DNA of 40,983 nt from JBCDJG01 sp038748065 (GCA_038748065.1 JBCDJG010000045.1:1-40983); one strand, 5' to 3'. Positions 8,295 through 17,233 are shown, counted from the stretch's first letter. The notes: generated by a model not told the origin, from the sequence alone. A program made the numbers and translations.

Positions 8295-11096
8295 TTAAGC
8301 GACCTGCTTGAGGAAGGCGCCTGTCTTGTCGCGGCGACGTGCTGCGACTTCTTCAGGCGACTCCAGGACGATCTTCTCATCAGGGGTTATTTTGAAGATT
8401 GGCTGGCCCTTGCTGATGATAACGCCGTCAGTGTCTACCAGCACCTCGTCTATCGTCCCCGAGAAGGGTGCATAAACCTTATTGAACATCTTCATGACCT
8501 CCACGATGAACAGCGGGTCGCCGGCGTTGAAATGGTCGCCCTGTTTCACATAAACGTCGTGCTCAGGTGTTTCTCGCCCATAGAACATACCGCCACTCTC
8601 AGCAAGAATCTCGTCTGACTTGGCGACCGGCGGCGGCACCAGTGTCTTCGCCATACGTTCCTGCAGCTCCTTGTCTTCCAGGCGTTCCGGGATGTTGATC
8701 GTCAGATCAGAATTGACCGTAAGATCGTAGTAGCCCGTTGCCTCAGCGATACTCGGGAGCACCGCCAGTATATCGACCCCTGCCTGGAAACCGGCATGGG
8801 CGGCCCGAATCTGCTGCCACAGCTCTGCGCCTACGGCAGCCGGCGCTTGAACATCGGCGAGCAGGGTTTGCAGCTCGATCCAATCTTCGGCCTCGAGACG
8901 GTTGTTGACTTCGTTATAGAAATCGAGGGCAGTCTGCAGAATGTCATTATCGTGATCCCAGATCATACTCGCCGCAGGGCTGCCGTCCACATAGTCCATA
9001 TTCAGAAAGTGGTAGGTGTCGGATAGCAGCTCGATCGGGTTTTCGTTCCAGCTGATCTTGCCGTCGATTCGGGTATAGCAGTCCCGGTTTACACTGAGCC
9101 AACCCGCCAAAATATGCGGCTCTTCAAGCAGTACCTCAAGGGGGCGTAAAAGCAGCGTTTGCTTGAGTTGCAGAGCGTCCCGCAGGGCCGACTTGCTATC
9201 ATCGCTCGCACCGTCCAGCGCGCTTTTGCTGATCTCCTTCCAGGCAAAGTCCAGGTCCATGTTGTTGGCCTGCTGTTTTAGCTCGCCCACTGCGGTGAGA
9301 TAGGGAACGATGAATCGCGTTGTGGGTCTCGCGTTGATGTTCTGGCCGATGAACCAGTTCACCAGGCCGTAGTGAAATTCAAGGTTAGTTGCCAGATCCT
9401 TGCCGCGCATGGTGGTCTGGCGGATAACCTCTGCCATCCGCTCATAGGTATCCAGACGCGTATCGCCGATAGTCAGTAGCAGCGCGATATTGGAATCGTA
9501 GGCGCCAGCCAGGGTGTACTTCATGAAGACATCAGTATCGGGATTATGCAGGCTGATGCCCTGGTCATCGCGAATCTCGCCTGCCACTGCGTCGGACCAG
9601 TATTCAATGACGCCGCCCGCGCTAGGCTGTAGCGCCTGGTTTGTCGCATTCAGGCGTGCCTCGACACTATCGTTGTGGCGCAGTATGCGCTCGGGTTTGG
9701 GTAGCATCGCGCCGTGGGCAGCCAGCAGCACCATCGCTTCCACCAGTGACTCGACCACAAAGCTCTCGTCCTTGTTATCAGGGTTGATGAACTTCAGCGC
9801 GTAGCACAGCTCGGTGACGCGGTGCTCTACCTGGATCCGGGTATTCATCTCCATAAAGAAGTGCTTGTCCCGGTCGACGATGCACTCGAAGGTCGAAACC
9901 GAGTCCAGGCCCACGGCCTCACCGAAGCGTGAGGCCTCATCCTCCATAGCTATCAAGGTCTGAAGGTCCTGTTTCAGGATGCGTGCCTCCTCGGCGTTGC
10001 CACTGGACTCCGCCTGTGCGATAGCGGCCTCCAGTGACTCAACAGTGACGGACACTTCCAGCAGTTTCTGCTCGTGCATCTGTAACGAGCAGTCGCGACC
10101 GCCCATCGTTGTGCACCACTGGCCGTTGCCGATTACCTGAATTTCCTGGTGCCGTGTGGTTTCAATGTTGAGCTCTACCAGTACGTTCTTGTTGTCGCCA
10201 ACGCCCGTGGTTTTTACCTCGTTGAGAATCTCCCGCACGAGCTCGGGCGTGCGTGCCGATTCGCCAATGCCGAGGATGCGCTGGCCTTTGCCACCTCCGC
10301 CGGAAATGGCCTTCAGGCGAACGCGGTTTTGCGGGTAGTCTGCTGCCATTTTGTCAACGGCCTCGGTGAGAGTGGCAGCCAGTTCGTCGACCGTATACAG
10401 GTCTATACCTTGGTCGTATGAGGCAGCCAATACCCGATCGGCCTGGTCTGCGAGTTCAGCCCCGTCATCCAGGTCCACTGACAGGCCATGTTCCTCGCAA
10501 AGCGCTTTCAGCGCGGCGAGGTCAGGGTATTTCTTCAACAGCGTCAGCGCAGTACCGTTATCAATGCCCGGCGTTACAGACACCCCTGTCTTCAGCGCGG
10601 TACGCTTGGCTTCGTCCTTCAGGCCTGCATCGTGCACGGTTCGCGAACAGGGGCCGATAAAGTTGAGTCCGGCCTTCTCCATGGCTGCGACCATGGTTTC
10701 GTCTTCGGCCATAAAACCATAGCCAGCAAAAATCGAGGTGTAGCCGTTATCCCGGGCGATTTCGATAATTTGCGCGATGCGTTGATCGCGTTCTTCCTTG
10801 TTTGACCCCGTGTAGTCGGGCACGCGATGGACGCGGTCAGGGTCTGTTATGGTGCGCAGTTCCGGGGCGAGCGCATCCTGGTAGGTAATGGAATCTTTCT
10901 CAGAGAGCAGGATGCCATAGTGGTCGATGCCCATTTCGTTAAAGACATCCATAGCTTCTTTACGAATGGGACCGCGACATATGATCAAGGGCCGCATGTG
11001 GGTACAGTCAAACTGTGTCACCCAGTCGTTGTGCCGCCTGCCCAGGCGCCGGTCCCGATGGATCAGTGAATTCTGCAGGTAGTGTTCGTTAGACAC
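8295..11096 (-). CDS. Atypical acyl-CoA carboxylase alpha chain: biotin carboxylase with biotin carrier domain (probably propionyl-CoA)
   Basis: 933 residues, far longer than usual propionyl-CoA carboxylase alpha chains (about 660-700). The ATP-grasp biotin carboxylase core is clear: GYGFMAED (125-132), glycine-rich loop KAISGGGGKG (262-271), RDCSLQ (334-339) and the catalytic signature FMEMNTRIQVEH (414-425). About 55-60 extra residues sit between VTPG (174-177) and the glycine loop, and about 30 more between residues 345 and 395. A long linker leads to a C-terminal biotinyl domain with EVMKM (biotinyl Lys869). The first 33 residues are an unusual Arg-rich extension. GAGG lies upstream of the ATG. 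Position between the carboxyltransferase and the mutase implies propionyl-CoA; another acyl-CoA is possible. Confidence 0.85.
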   Translation of the reverse strand: MSNEHYLQNSLIHRDRRLGRRHNDWVTQFDCTHMRPLIICRGPIRKEAMDVFNEMGIDHYGILLSEKDSITYQDALAPELRTITDPDRVHRVPDYTGSNKEERDQRIAQIIEIARDNGYTSIFAGYGFMAEDETMVAAMEKAGLNFIGPCSRTVHDAGLKDEAKRTALKTGVSVTPGIDNGTALTLLKKYPDLAALKALCEEHGLSVDLDDGAELADQADRVLAASYDQGIDLYTVDELAATLTEAVDKMAADYPQNRVRLKAISGGGGKGQRILGIGESARTPELVREILNEVKTTGVGDNKNVLVELNIETTRHQEIQVIGNGQWCTTMGGRDCSLQMHEQKLLEVSVTVESLEAAIAQAESSGNAEEARILKQDLQTLIAMEDEASRFGEAVGLDSVSTFECIVDRDKHFFMEMNTRIQVEHRVTELCYALKFINPDNKDESFVVESLVEAMVLLAAHGAMLPKPERILRHNDSVEARLNATNQALQPSAGGVIEYWSDAVAGEIRDDQGISLHNPDTDVFMKYTLAGAYDSNIALLLTIGDTRLDTYERMAEVIRQTTMRGKDLATNLEFHYGLVNWFIGQNINARPTTRFIVPYLTAVGELKQQANNMDLDFAWKEISKSALDGASDDSKSALRDALQLKQTLLLRPLEVLLEEPHILAGWLSVNRDCYTRIDGKISWNENPIELLSDTYHFLNMDYVDGSPAASMIWDHDNDILQTALDFYNEVNNRLEAEDWIELQTLLADVQAPAAVGAELWQQIRAAHAGFQAGVDILAVLPSIAEATGYYDLTVNSDLTINIPERLEDKELQERMAKTLVPPPVAKSDEILAESGGMFYGRETPEHDVYVKQGDHFNAGDPLFIVEVMKMFNKVYAPFSGTIDEVLVDTDGVIISKGQPIFKITPDEKIVLESPEEVAARRRDKTGAFLKQVA

Positions 11097-11128
11097 GTAT
11101 AATTTCCTCAGTTTTTATGCGGCCGGAA

Positions 11129-12862
11129 TTAGTGGAACTCTCGCTGCACCGCCTGCAGCGGTTCCGGCTCGTAATGGCGAAGGCAGAAATCCATATGCTC
11201 GGCGAGCACCTGACGCAGATCGGAAGGCATAACAATCTGTGAGATGGAACCCAGGCTCAAGGCCTCGTCCGGGTTCATAAGCTCGCGTTCATAGCGCTGG
11301 GCCAGCAGCTGTTCTTCACTCTTGACCCACTGGTCAACCAGCTGCTGAGCGGCGTTCGCCGCCTCCTCATCCGACAGCCCCGCCGATTTCTGCGCCGCTG
11401 TTTCCTGTGCTATCCGCGTTTTCACCGAACCGCGGATTTTTTTGAGCTCATCCTTGTAAACGTACTCAATGCCAGCCGGACCCATCACGGCAACCCTTGT
11501 CGTGGGCAGCGCTACCACGAAGTCAGCGCCGGTCGGGTAATTATTGTAGGAGGCATAGGCGCCGCCAAACGCGTTGCGCACCAACACCAGGAACCTGGGC
11601 GTGCGAAGATCAACGATAGCATCCAGCATTGCGCGACCCGCCTGCACGATCCCACCGCTTTCCTGTTCCCTGCCGGGCAGGAAACCAGTCGTATCTTCGA
11701 GGAAGATCACGGGAATGTTGTAGAGGTTGCAGAAGCGAATAAAGCGAGCGTTTTTATAGGCCGCGTCAATATCGATCTGCCCGGAGGCCACTGCGGAATT
11801 ATTGGCCACAAAGCCAACGACATTACCGCCCATTCGGCCGAGCGCAGTAATTGTATTGCGCGCCCGCTCGGGCTGAATTTCGAGAAAATCACCGTGGTCG
11901 CAGAGCTGCTGAATCAGGATGCTGATATCGATCGGCGTGTTGAAACCCGTGGGTGAGTTAAAGGCCTTCTTTAACAGGATATCGATATCCCAGGTCTTGC
12001 GATTCATCGGGTCTGACGATGCCTGGAAGGGAGCTAAGGTGTTGTTGGAACTGGGCAGATAATTGAGCAGCTCCCTCACCTTGCGCAGCGCAGCCACCTC
12101 ATCCGGCACCACAAAATCAGTGACGCCAGTCTGGCTGTGCACGCCTGGCCCGCCCAGCTCATCGGGGGTCACGTCCTCGCCGAGCACCGATTTGACGACG
12201 CCCGGGCCGGTCAGGCCGAAAAAAGTGTCGTTGGGCTGGATCATGAAGCTACCCTGACGCGGCAGATAAGAGCCACCACCCGCATTGAAGCCGAACATGC
12301 ACATGATCGAGGGTATGACGCCAGAAATCTTACGCAGCGCAGTAAAGGCATCGGCGTAACCATCAAGACCACCAACACCCGCGGGAATATAGGCCCCCGC
12401 TGAGTCATTCAGCCCAACCAGGGGAATTCGTCGCTTGGCGGCCAGCTCAAAAAGCCGAGCCAGTTTTTTGCCGTTAGTCGCATCCATAGAGCCGGCACGA
12501 ACCGTGAAGTCGTGACCGTAAATTGCAACATCGCGGCCGCCTACCTTGATGATCGCCGTAACTAGCGAAGCACCGTCGAGATTTGGCCCCCAATTCTGGT
12601 AGAGAACGGTGGGCTCTTCATCGGCCAAACAGTCGATGCGTTCCCAGATGGTCATGCGCTTCTTTAGGTGCTGGCGCTGGGTGTTTTTCACACCGGCGGC
12701 TTCAAAGGGCCGCTGTTGCAGCTCCCAGCCGTGTTTGAGTGCTTCCTCGTAGAGCCCTGGCTCGGAACGCAATTGACCGGGAACGCGAAACTCTCGGTCG
12801 ACCTGCTCGGCAAAGGGGTTCTCAAGGGAGGGAATGGGTGTTGTATTAGTCTCTGTGCTCAT
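11129..12862 (-). CDS. Acyl-CoA carboxylase beta chain (carboxyltransferase), probably propionyl-CoA
   Basis: 577 residues from the ATG at 12862. Both crotonase-fold halves of a carboxyltransferase are present. The N half has DSAGAYIP (153-160) and the oxyanion-type FNAGGGSYLP (192-201). The C half has EDTTGFLPG and NAFGGAYASY. The subunit would move CO2 from carboxybiotin to propionyl-CoA to give methylmalonyl-CoA. It is longer than ordinary PccB (about 510-540), with an N-terminal extension and an extra helical insert near the C-terminus (AAQKSAGLSDEEAANAAQQ). It somewhat resembles GcdA-type decarboxylase subunits in size. The frame stays open to 12967, but that part is not family-like, so the internal ATG is preferred. 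First gene of the propionate operon. Confidence 0.85.
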   Translation of the reverse strand: MSTETNTTPIPSLENPFAEQVDREFRVPGQLRSEPGLYEEALKHGWELQQRPFEAAGVKNTQRQHLKKRMTIWERIDCLADEEPTVLYQNWGPNLDGASLVTAIIKVGGRDVAIYGHDFTVRAGSMDATNGKKLARLFELAAKRRIPLVGLNDSAGAYIPAGVGGLDGYADAFTALRKISGVIPSIMCMFGFNAGGGSYLPRQGSFMIQPNDTFFGLTGPGVVKSVLGEDVTPDELGGPGVHSQTGVTDFVVPDEVAALRKVRELLNYLPSSNNTLAPFQASSDPMNRKTWDIDILLKKAFNSPTGFNTPIDISILIQQLCDHGDFLEIQPERARNTITALGRMGGNVVGFVANNSAVASGQIDIDAAYKNARFIRFCNLYNIPVIFLEDTTGFLPGREQESGGIVQAGRAMLDAIVDLRTPRFLVLVRNAFGGAYASYNNYPTGADFVVALPTTRVAVMGPAGIEYVYKDELKKIRGSVKTRIAQETAAQKSAGLSDEEAANAAQQLVDQWVKSEEQLLAQRYERELMNPDEALSLGSISQIVMPSDLRQVLAEHMDFCLRHYEPEPLQAVQREFH

Positions 12863-12998
12863 AAGCTTATGGTCTTTTAAGGGGCCACTGAAACACAGTC
12901 CGCGAAAGCGCTCGCCGGTAAACCCGATGATAATGCCTGTGGGACCGCGGCCGAGACTATGACGCATTAGCCTGGCGCCTGAAAGGGCCGTAGAGTTC

Positions 12999-13074
12999 TC
13001 AAAAACTCACATAATATTTCAAAAATCGTAGTATGATTGCGGCCTATCTCGCTTTCTTGAATCAAAAACTCACA
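12999..13074. promoter_or_regulatory. Direct repeats in the divergent carboxylase/araC control region
   Basis: The 13-mer TCAAAAACTCACA occurs exactly twice, at 12999-13011 and 13062-13074. Start-to-start distance is 63 bp, six helical turns. A weaker third copy (TCAAAAATCGTA) lies at 13019-13030. TATGAT (13032-13037) could be the -10 of the AraC gene, and TATTAT on the minus strand (13016-13011) that of the carboxylase operon; neither has a good -35, as expected for activator-dependent promoters. Direct repeats in phase fit AraC-family binding and DNA looping. Binding is inference. Confidence 0.55.
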
Positions 13075-13095
13075 GTAAGCTACGGAGCACGCTCA

Positions 13096-14106
13096 TTGGC
13101 CACGGTTTCACAACATCACGTAGATGCATCCCTTGACGGACTGCGCCGGGCCGGGGGTGATGTCCACGCCATGCTGCTGCGAGCAGGCATCAACCCGGCG
13201 ACTCTGGGCGAAGCCAGGCTTCGCGTTCACTCCGAGCAGGTAGGCAGGCTGTTTCGCCTGATACAGCAGGAGATGGACGACGAGTTCATGGGCTTTACGT
13301 CCAATGCCTGCCGTTTTGGCACCTTCGCAACTCTCTGCCAGGTGGCGAGACGCGCCGCAACGCTCGGGGAGTTGTTCGAAAGTGCAAGTTCCCTCTACAA
13401 CCTTCTGACCCAGGACATAACGATTGATTTAGACCGCACAGACAACCAGGCGGCATTGAGTTTCACTTTTGCACAGCCACAGCTCGACCGCGGACATTTC
13501 CTGGCAGAGTTTCTTCTGGTGATATGGCACCGCTTTCCGAGCTGGTATATCGGCGAGACGATCCGCCTTCGGGAGACCCATTTCGTCTGCCCTGCCCCGC
13601 GGCATGAGGTCGAGCTGAAGATCATGTTCCCGGGTCGCTTACGCTTCCGACAGAGCCAGTACAGGCTGCTCTTCGACGCTCGCTACCTGGAAAAGCCACT
13701 GGCAAGGACGGATGATGAACTCACCGCTTTCCTTGACCAATACCCGGTCGACATTATGGCGATACCCGGTATTGATGAGAGCCTCGAGGCGCATATCGAG
13801 CGTAGGCTGTCGCGTGCAGTGACAGACGATATGCAGTTACTGAAGGTCGATCAACTGTCGCAAGAACTCGGCATGAGCAAGGTCACCTTGTACCGGAAAT
13901 TGCAAAGCGAAGGCACGACCTATCAGCAGATCAAGGATAATGTTCGTCGGGAGAGATCCATTGAGTTACTCAGGCACACCGACTTCACTGTGGATCGAAT
14001 TTCTGAAATAGTCGGCTTTTCTGACGCGCGCTCTTTCACGCGGGCATTTCGAACATGGACTGGTCTGTCACCTCGCCAGTATCGAAACTTGGGAAACGGG
14101 CCCTAA
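13096..14106 (+). CDS. AraC-family transcriptional regulator, divergent from the propionate operon
   Basis: 336 residues if started at TTG 13096. The N-terminal part (about 1-200) matches the arabinose-binding-like domain of OruR/ArgR-type AraC proteins (TVSQHHVDASLDGLRRAG, then AGINPATLGEARLRVHSEQ). The last 90 residues hold the two helix-turn-helix motifs: VDQLSQELGMSKVTLYRKL and ISEIVGFSDARSFTRAFRTW-G-SPRQYR. An ATG at 13033 is in frame but has no ribosome-binding site and would put a copy of the 13-nt operator-like repeat inside the gene. TTG at 13096 has GGAG eight bases upstream and matches family N-termini. It probably controls the divergent carboxylase/mutase operon. Its TAA overlaps the pabB ATG by one base. 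Confidence 0.85.
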   Translation: MATVSQHHVDASLDGLRRAGGDVHAMLLRAGINPATLGEARLRVHSEQVGRLFRLIQQEMDDEFMGFTSNACRFGTFATLCQVARRAATLGELFESASSLYNLLTQDITIDLDRTDNQAALSFTFAQPQLDRGHFLAEFLLVIWHRFPSWYIGETIRLRETHFVCPAPRHEVELKIMFPGRLRFRQSQYRLLFDARYLEKPLARTDDELTAFLDQYPVDIMAIPGIDESLEAHIERRLSRAVTDDMQLLKVDQLSQELGMSKVTLYRKLQSEGTTYQQIKDNVRRERSIELLRHTDFTVDRISEIVGFSDARSFTRAFRTWTGLSPRQYRNLGNGP

Positions 14107-15470
14107 TGAACACAACTCCTCGCTTACATGAGGTTCCCTACACGCCGGATAGCTGCGAACTGTTTGAGCTGATCAGGGAGCTTCCCGGCGCGGTATTGCT
14201 TGACTCGGCCTTCCCGCACTCGGTCGCTGGCCGCTACGACATCATGACAGCCGCGCCTGCCGCGATTATGGCTGGCCCTCCTCGCGGCAGCTCCCTGCGG
14301 GAAGTCACCCGCTGGTTCAGCCAGCTCGGAGAGCTCTTAACGGAACGCTTCGGCCCCGTTCAGCCCGCCGCCCAGGACATTCCATTCTCCGGCGGCCTGA
14401 TCGGGAACATCGACTACGAGTCCGGCCTGGCCCTGAATCATCTGCCTGCCTCCGCGGACGCCGAAAGCGGCGCCTGGGTCGGGCTATATGACTGGTGCGT
14501 GATTCAGGATCATCTGCTCAAGCGAGCTACCCTGGTTGCTCAACCCCAGGTGAGCCTCGATACTGTCGACGATCTGCTAGCGAGATTGCGTCGGGGCAGA
14601 ATCTCGCGGACGGGTGAGCCCTTCCGACTGATGGGCCCTTTTTCCTCAAATCTCGACGAAGGAGCATATCGAAAAGCCTTTGAACGCATCCAGACTTACA
14701 TTCATGCGGGCGACTGCTACCAGGTGAATCTGGCGCAGCGCTTTAGTGCAGCCTATCAGGGCGACCCCTGGCAGGCCTATCGTCAACTGAGGCGTGCAGC
14801 GGCAGCACCATTCTCAGCCTACATGGCACCCACTGAGCTTGGCGATGCGCTCATTTGTCTGTCCCCCGAGCGCTTCCTGTCCTTGCACGGCACCCATGTT
14901 GAAACTGCGCCGATCAAGGGTACCCGGCCGCGGCACGACGATGCGGCGACCGACCGTTTGGCGACGCGTGAGCTACGCAACAGCGTCAAGGATCGCGCGG
15001 AGAACCTGATGATCGTTGATCTCCTACGCAACGACCTCGGCCGTAGCTGTGTTCCAGGGAGTATTCATGTCGACAAACTCTTTGAAATTCAGAGTTATCC
15101 CACGGTGCATCACATGGTCAGCACGATTAGCGGCGAACTGGCGTCCGATAGCGACGCCTTGACACTATTGCGGGACAGCTTCCCCGGTGGCTCAATCACC
15201 GGCGCGCCGAAGCGGCGGGCCATGGAAGTTATCAGCGAACTGGAGCCCGATGCGCGGCAGGCTTACTGCGGCTCGGTGTTTTACCTGAGTGCTGATGGCC
15301 GCATGGACAGTAACATCGCTATCCGCAGCCTGCTATGTCATCAGGGTACTGTCCACTGCTGGGGTGGCGGCGGTATCGTTGCGGATTCCGACTGGCAGCG
15401 TGAGTATCGCGAAACCTGGGACAAGGTTGGCCGCTTTCTCTCCCTGCTTGAAGAAACGCTTACAGCGTAA
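14106..15470 (+). CDS. pabB: Aminodeoxychorismate synthase component I PabB
   Basis: 454 residues from the ATG at 14106 (E. coli PabB 453). It converts chorismate plus ammonia to 4-amino-4-deoxychorismate for folate synthesis. It belongs to the anthranilate-synthase fold; the motif PIKGTRPR with Lys271 is the PabB hallmark, since TrpE has Ala there. ENLMIVDLLRNDLGR and GGSITGAPKRRAME are the conserved chorismate-binding motifs. The ATG overlaps the AraC stop (TAATG), so the two are coupled. The frame is open a further 51 nt upstream, inside araC. The glutaminase subunit PabA is not in the window. It overlaps thrH tail to tail by 11 nt. Confidence 0.95.
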   Translation: MNTTPRLHEVPYTPDSCELFELIRELPGAVLLDSAFPHSVAGRYDIMTAAPAAIMAGPPRGSSLREVTRWFSQLGELLTERFGPVQPAAQDIPFSGGLIGNIDYESGLALNHLPASADAESGAWVGLYDWCVIQDHLLKRATLVAQPQVSLDTVDDLLARLRRGRISRTGEPFRLMGPFSSNLDEGAYRKAFERIQTYIHAGDCYQVNLAQRFSAAYQGDPWQAYRQLRRAAAAPFSAYMAPTELGDALICLSPERFLSLHGTHVETAPIKGTRPRHDDAATDRLATRELRNSVKDRAENLMIVDLLRNDLGRSCVPGSIHVDKLFEIQSYPTVHHMVSTISGELASDSDALTLLRDSFPGGSITGAPKRRAMEVISELEPDARQAYCGSVFYLSADGRMDSNIAIRSLLCHQGTVHCWGGGGIVADSDWQREYRETWDKVGRFLSLLEETLTA

Positions 15471-16077
15471 GCGAGCGCTGGGATGCGTCGATGAAGGCCT
15501 GCTTCAGGTCTCCAAATTCCTGCACTGCCTTAAACTCGGGAAATTCAGCGATAACGTTATCCGGCGCATGGAACAGGATGCCCACGTCTGCCTCGCTCAG
15601 CATCGTGGTATCGTTGTAGGAGTCGCCCGCGGCAATTACCCGGTAATTCAGCGTATGCAGGGCTTTAACCGAGGATCGTTTCGGGTCCACCTGCCGCAGC
15701 TTGTAATCCACCACGCGCCCGGACTCGTCGGTCACCAAGCGGTGGCAGAACAAGGTCGGCCAGCGTAGCTGCCGCATCAGCGGTTCAGAGAATTCATAAA
15801 ACGTATCCGACAGGATGATGACCTGAAAGCGCTCTCGAAGCCAATCGAGAAAGTCCAGGGCACCGGGCAGCGGCTCGAGGCCTGCGATCACCGACTGGAT
15901 GTCCTGGATGCGCAGCTTGTGTGCATCCAGGATGCGCAATCTCTGCTGCATCAGCTCATCGTAATCCGGTACGTCGCGGGTCGTCGCTCGCAGCTCCTCG
16001 ATGCCAGTTTTTTGTGCAAAGGCGATCCATATCTCGGGGACGAGAACGCCCTCCAGGTCCAGGCAAGCGAGTTCCAC
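15460..16077 (-). CDS. thrH: ThrH, phosphoserine/homoserine phosphotransferase
   Basis: 205 residues, the same length as P. aeruginosa ThrH. It is a HAD-family enzyme that dephosphorylates phosphoserine and can move the phosphate to homoserine. The nucleophile motif is DLEG (Asp7, Glu9), with LSDTFYEF as motif II, Lys in the RQVDPKR region and GDSYNDTTM as motif IV. The start is GTG with GGAAA about 9 nt upstream. It lies beside pabB and cysB, a grouping also known in pseudomonads. It is convergent with pabB and their coding ends overlap by 11 nt. Confidence 0.93.
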   Translation of the reverse strand: MELACLDLEGVLVPEIWIAFAQKTGIEELRATTRDVPDYDELMQQRLRILDAHKLRIQDIQSVIAGLEPLPGALDFLDWLRERFQVIILSDTFYEFSEPLMRQLRWPTLFCHRLVTDESGRVVDYKLRQVDPKRSSVKALHTLNYRVIAAGDSYNDTTMLSEADVGILFHAPDNVIAEFPEFKAVQEFGDLKQAFIDASQRSLTL

Positions 16078-16148
16078 GATGATGTTTCCAGCTTAAATGC
16101 AATGAGGCGTCCAATCTAACGGCTCACTGCCGGCAAGACAAGCGGCGT

Positions 16149-17123
16149 TCAGTAAACGGGCAGGTCCAGGTGGGAGAAGAGTTCGTCGAGTTCGGATTTT
16201 GTGTGACGCTGGAAGGCCTCGGTGACCACCTCACGTGTCAGATGCGGCGCGAAGGTCGAGATAAATTCATACATATAGCCGCGCAGGAAGGTGCCGCGAC
16301 GACAGCCAATGCGCGTGATGCTTGAGGAAAACAGATGCTTTGCCTCGAGCGCTACAAGATCACTGTCAATGTCCTCGTCATAGGCCATGTGCGCCACGAT
16401 ACCGATACCGAGCCCAAGTCGTACATAGGTCTTTATGACATCAGCATCCGCGGCGGTGAATACGACCTTTGGCTGCAGGCCCTTTTCGACGAAGGCTTCG
16501 TCCAGCTTGGAGCGACCCGTAAAGCCAAACACATAGGTCACGATAGGATGCTGTGCAACCTCCTCCAGAGTGAGCTCTGACACCTGCGTCAGTGGATGAT
16601 CCCGGGGCACTAAAATACAGCGATTCCAGCGATAGCATGGCATCATGATAAGGTCTGAAAACAGCTCCAAAGCCTCTGTGGCGATGGCGAAGTCCACCGT
16701 GCCATCTGCTGCCATTTCCGATATCTGCATGGGCGTACCCTGGTGCAGTTGCAGTGACACTTCAGGATACATCTCAATAAACTGTTTGATTGCACTGGGC
16801 AGTGCGTAGCGCGCCTGCGTGTGGGTGGTGGCAATCGCCAGGCTGCCCTTGCGCTCGTTGCTGTATTCCTGGGCGACCTGCTTGATGCTCTCGACCTTGC
16901 GCAACACCTCACCCGCCGTCTCGAGGATGGCCTGGCCAGCCGGCGTGACGTGAGTTAAGTGTTTACCCGAGCGCGCGAAGATTTCGACGCCCAGTTCGTC
17001 TTCCAGCAGGCGAATCTGTTTGCTAATGCCGGGCTGCGACGTGTAGAGGCTCTGGGCCGTCGCCGAGACGTTGAGATCGTGGTGTGCGACTTCCCAGATA
17101 TACCGCAACTGCTGTAGCTTCAT
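16149..17123 (-). CDS. cysB: LysR-type regulator CysB
   Basis: 324 residues (E. coli CysB 324). It is the master activator of sulfate assimilation and responds to N-acetylserine. The N-terminal winged helix has MKLQQLRYIWEVAHHDLNVSATAQSL and TSQPGISKQIRLLEDELG, almost identical in pattern to known CysB. The C-terminal co-inducer domain contains ATTHTQARYALP and TYVFGFTGRS. A perfect AGGAGG precedes the ATG. The gene is 71 nt upstream of thrH and may be co-transcribed with it. No cysteine-biosynthetic target gene is in the window. Confidence 0.95.
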   Translation of the reverse strand: MKLQQLRYIWEVAHHDLNVSATAQSLYTSQPGISKQIRLLEDELGVEIFARSGKHLTHVTPAGQAILETAGEVLRKVESIKQVAQEYSNERKGSLAIATTHTQARYALPSAIKQFIEMYPEVSLQLHQGTPMQISEMAADGTVDFAIATEALELFSDLIMMPCYRWNRCILVPRDHPLTQVSELTLEEVAQHPIVTYVFGFTGRSKLDEAFVEKGLQPKVVFTAADADVIKTYVRLGLGIGIVAHMAYDEDIDSDLVALEAKHLFSSSITRIGCRRGTFLRGYMYEFISTFAPHLTREVVTEAFQRHTKSELDELFSHLDLPVY

Positions 17124-17162
17124 GCAGGCCTCCTGCGCCTATTTGCGCTGCGAGCCTTATGA

Positions 17163-17192
17163 AGAATAGCCATTAAGTCGCCCTAGCGCCAA
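17163..17192 (-). promoter_or_regulatory. Possible cysB promoter
   Basis: On the minus strand TTGGCG (17192-17187) and TATTCT (17168-17163) are separated by 18 nt, each matching four of six consensus bases. They lie 40 nt before the cysB start, in a 110-nt spacer with an A/T-rich patch just upstream (17191-17206). Weak by itself. Confidence 0.3.
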
Positions 17193-17233
17193 ATAAAAAG
17201 GTAATAACGAGGCCAAGCCAGCCCGGTCAGAAT

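Noticed and set aside
12863..12967. 35-residue N-terminal extension of the carboxyltransferase
   Set aside because: Not family-like and poor ribosome-binding site; the ATG at 12862 gives a sensible protein, though its own site is also weak.
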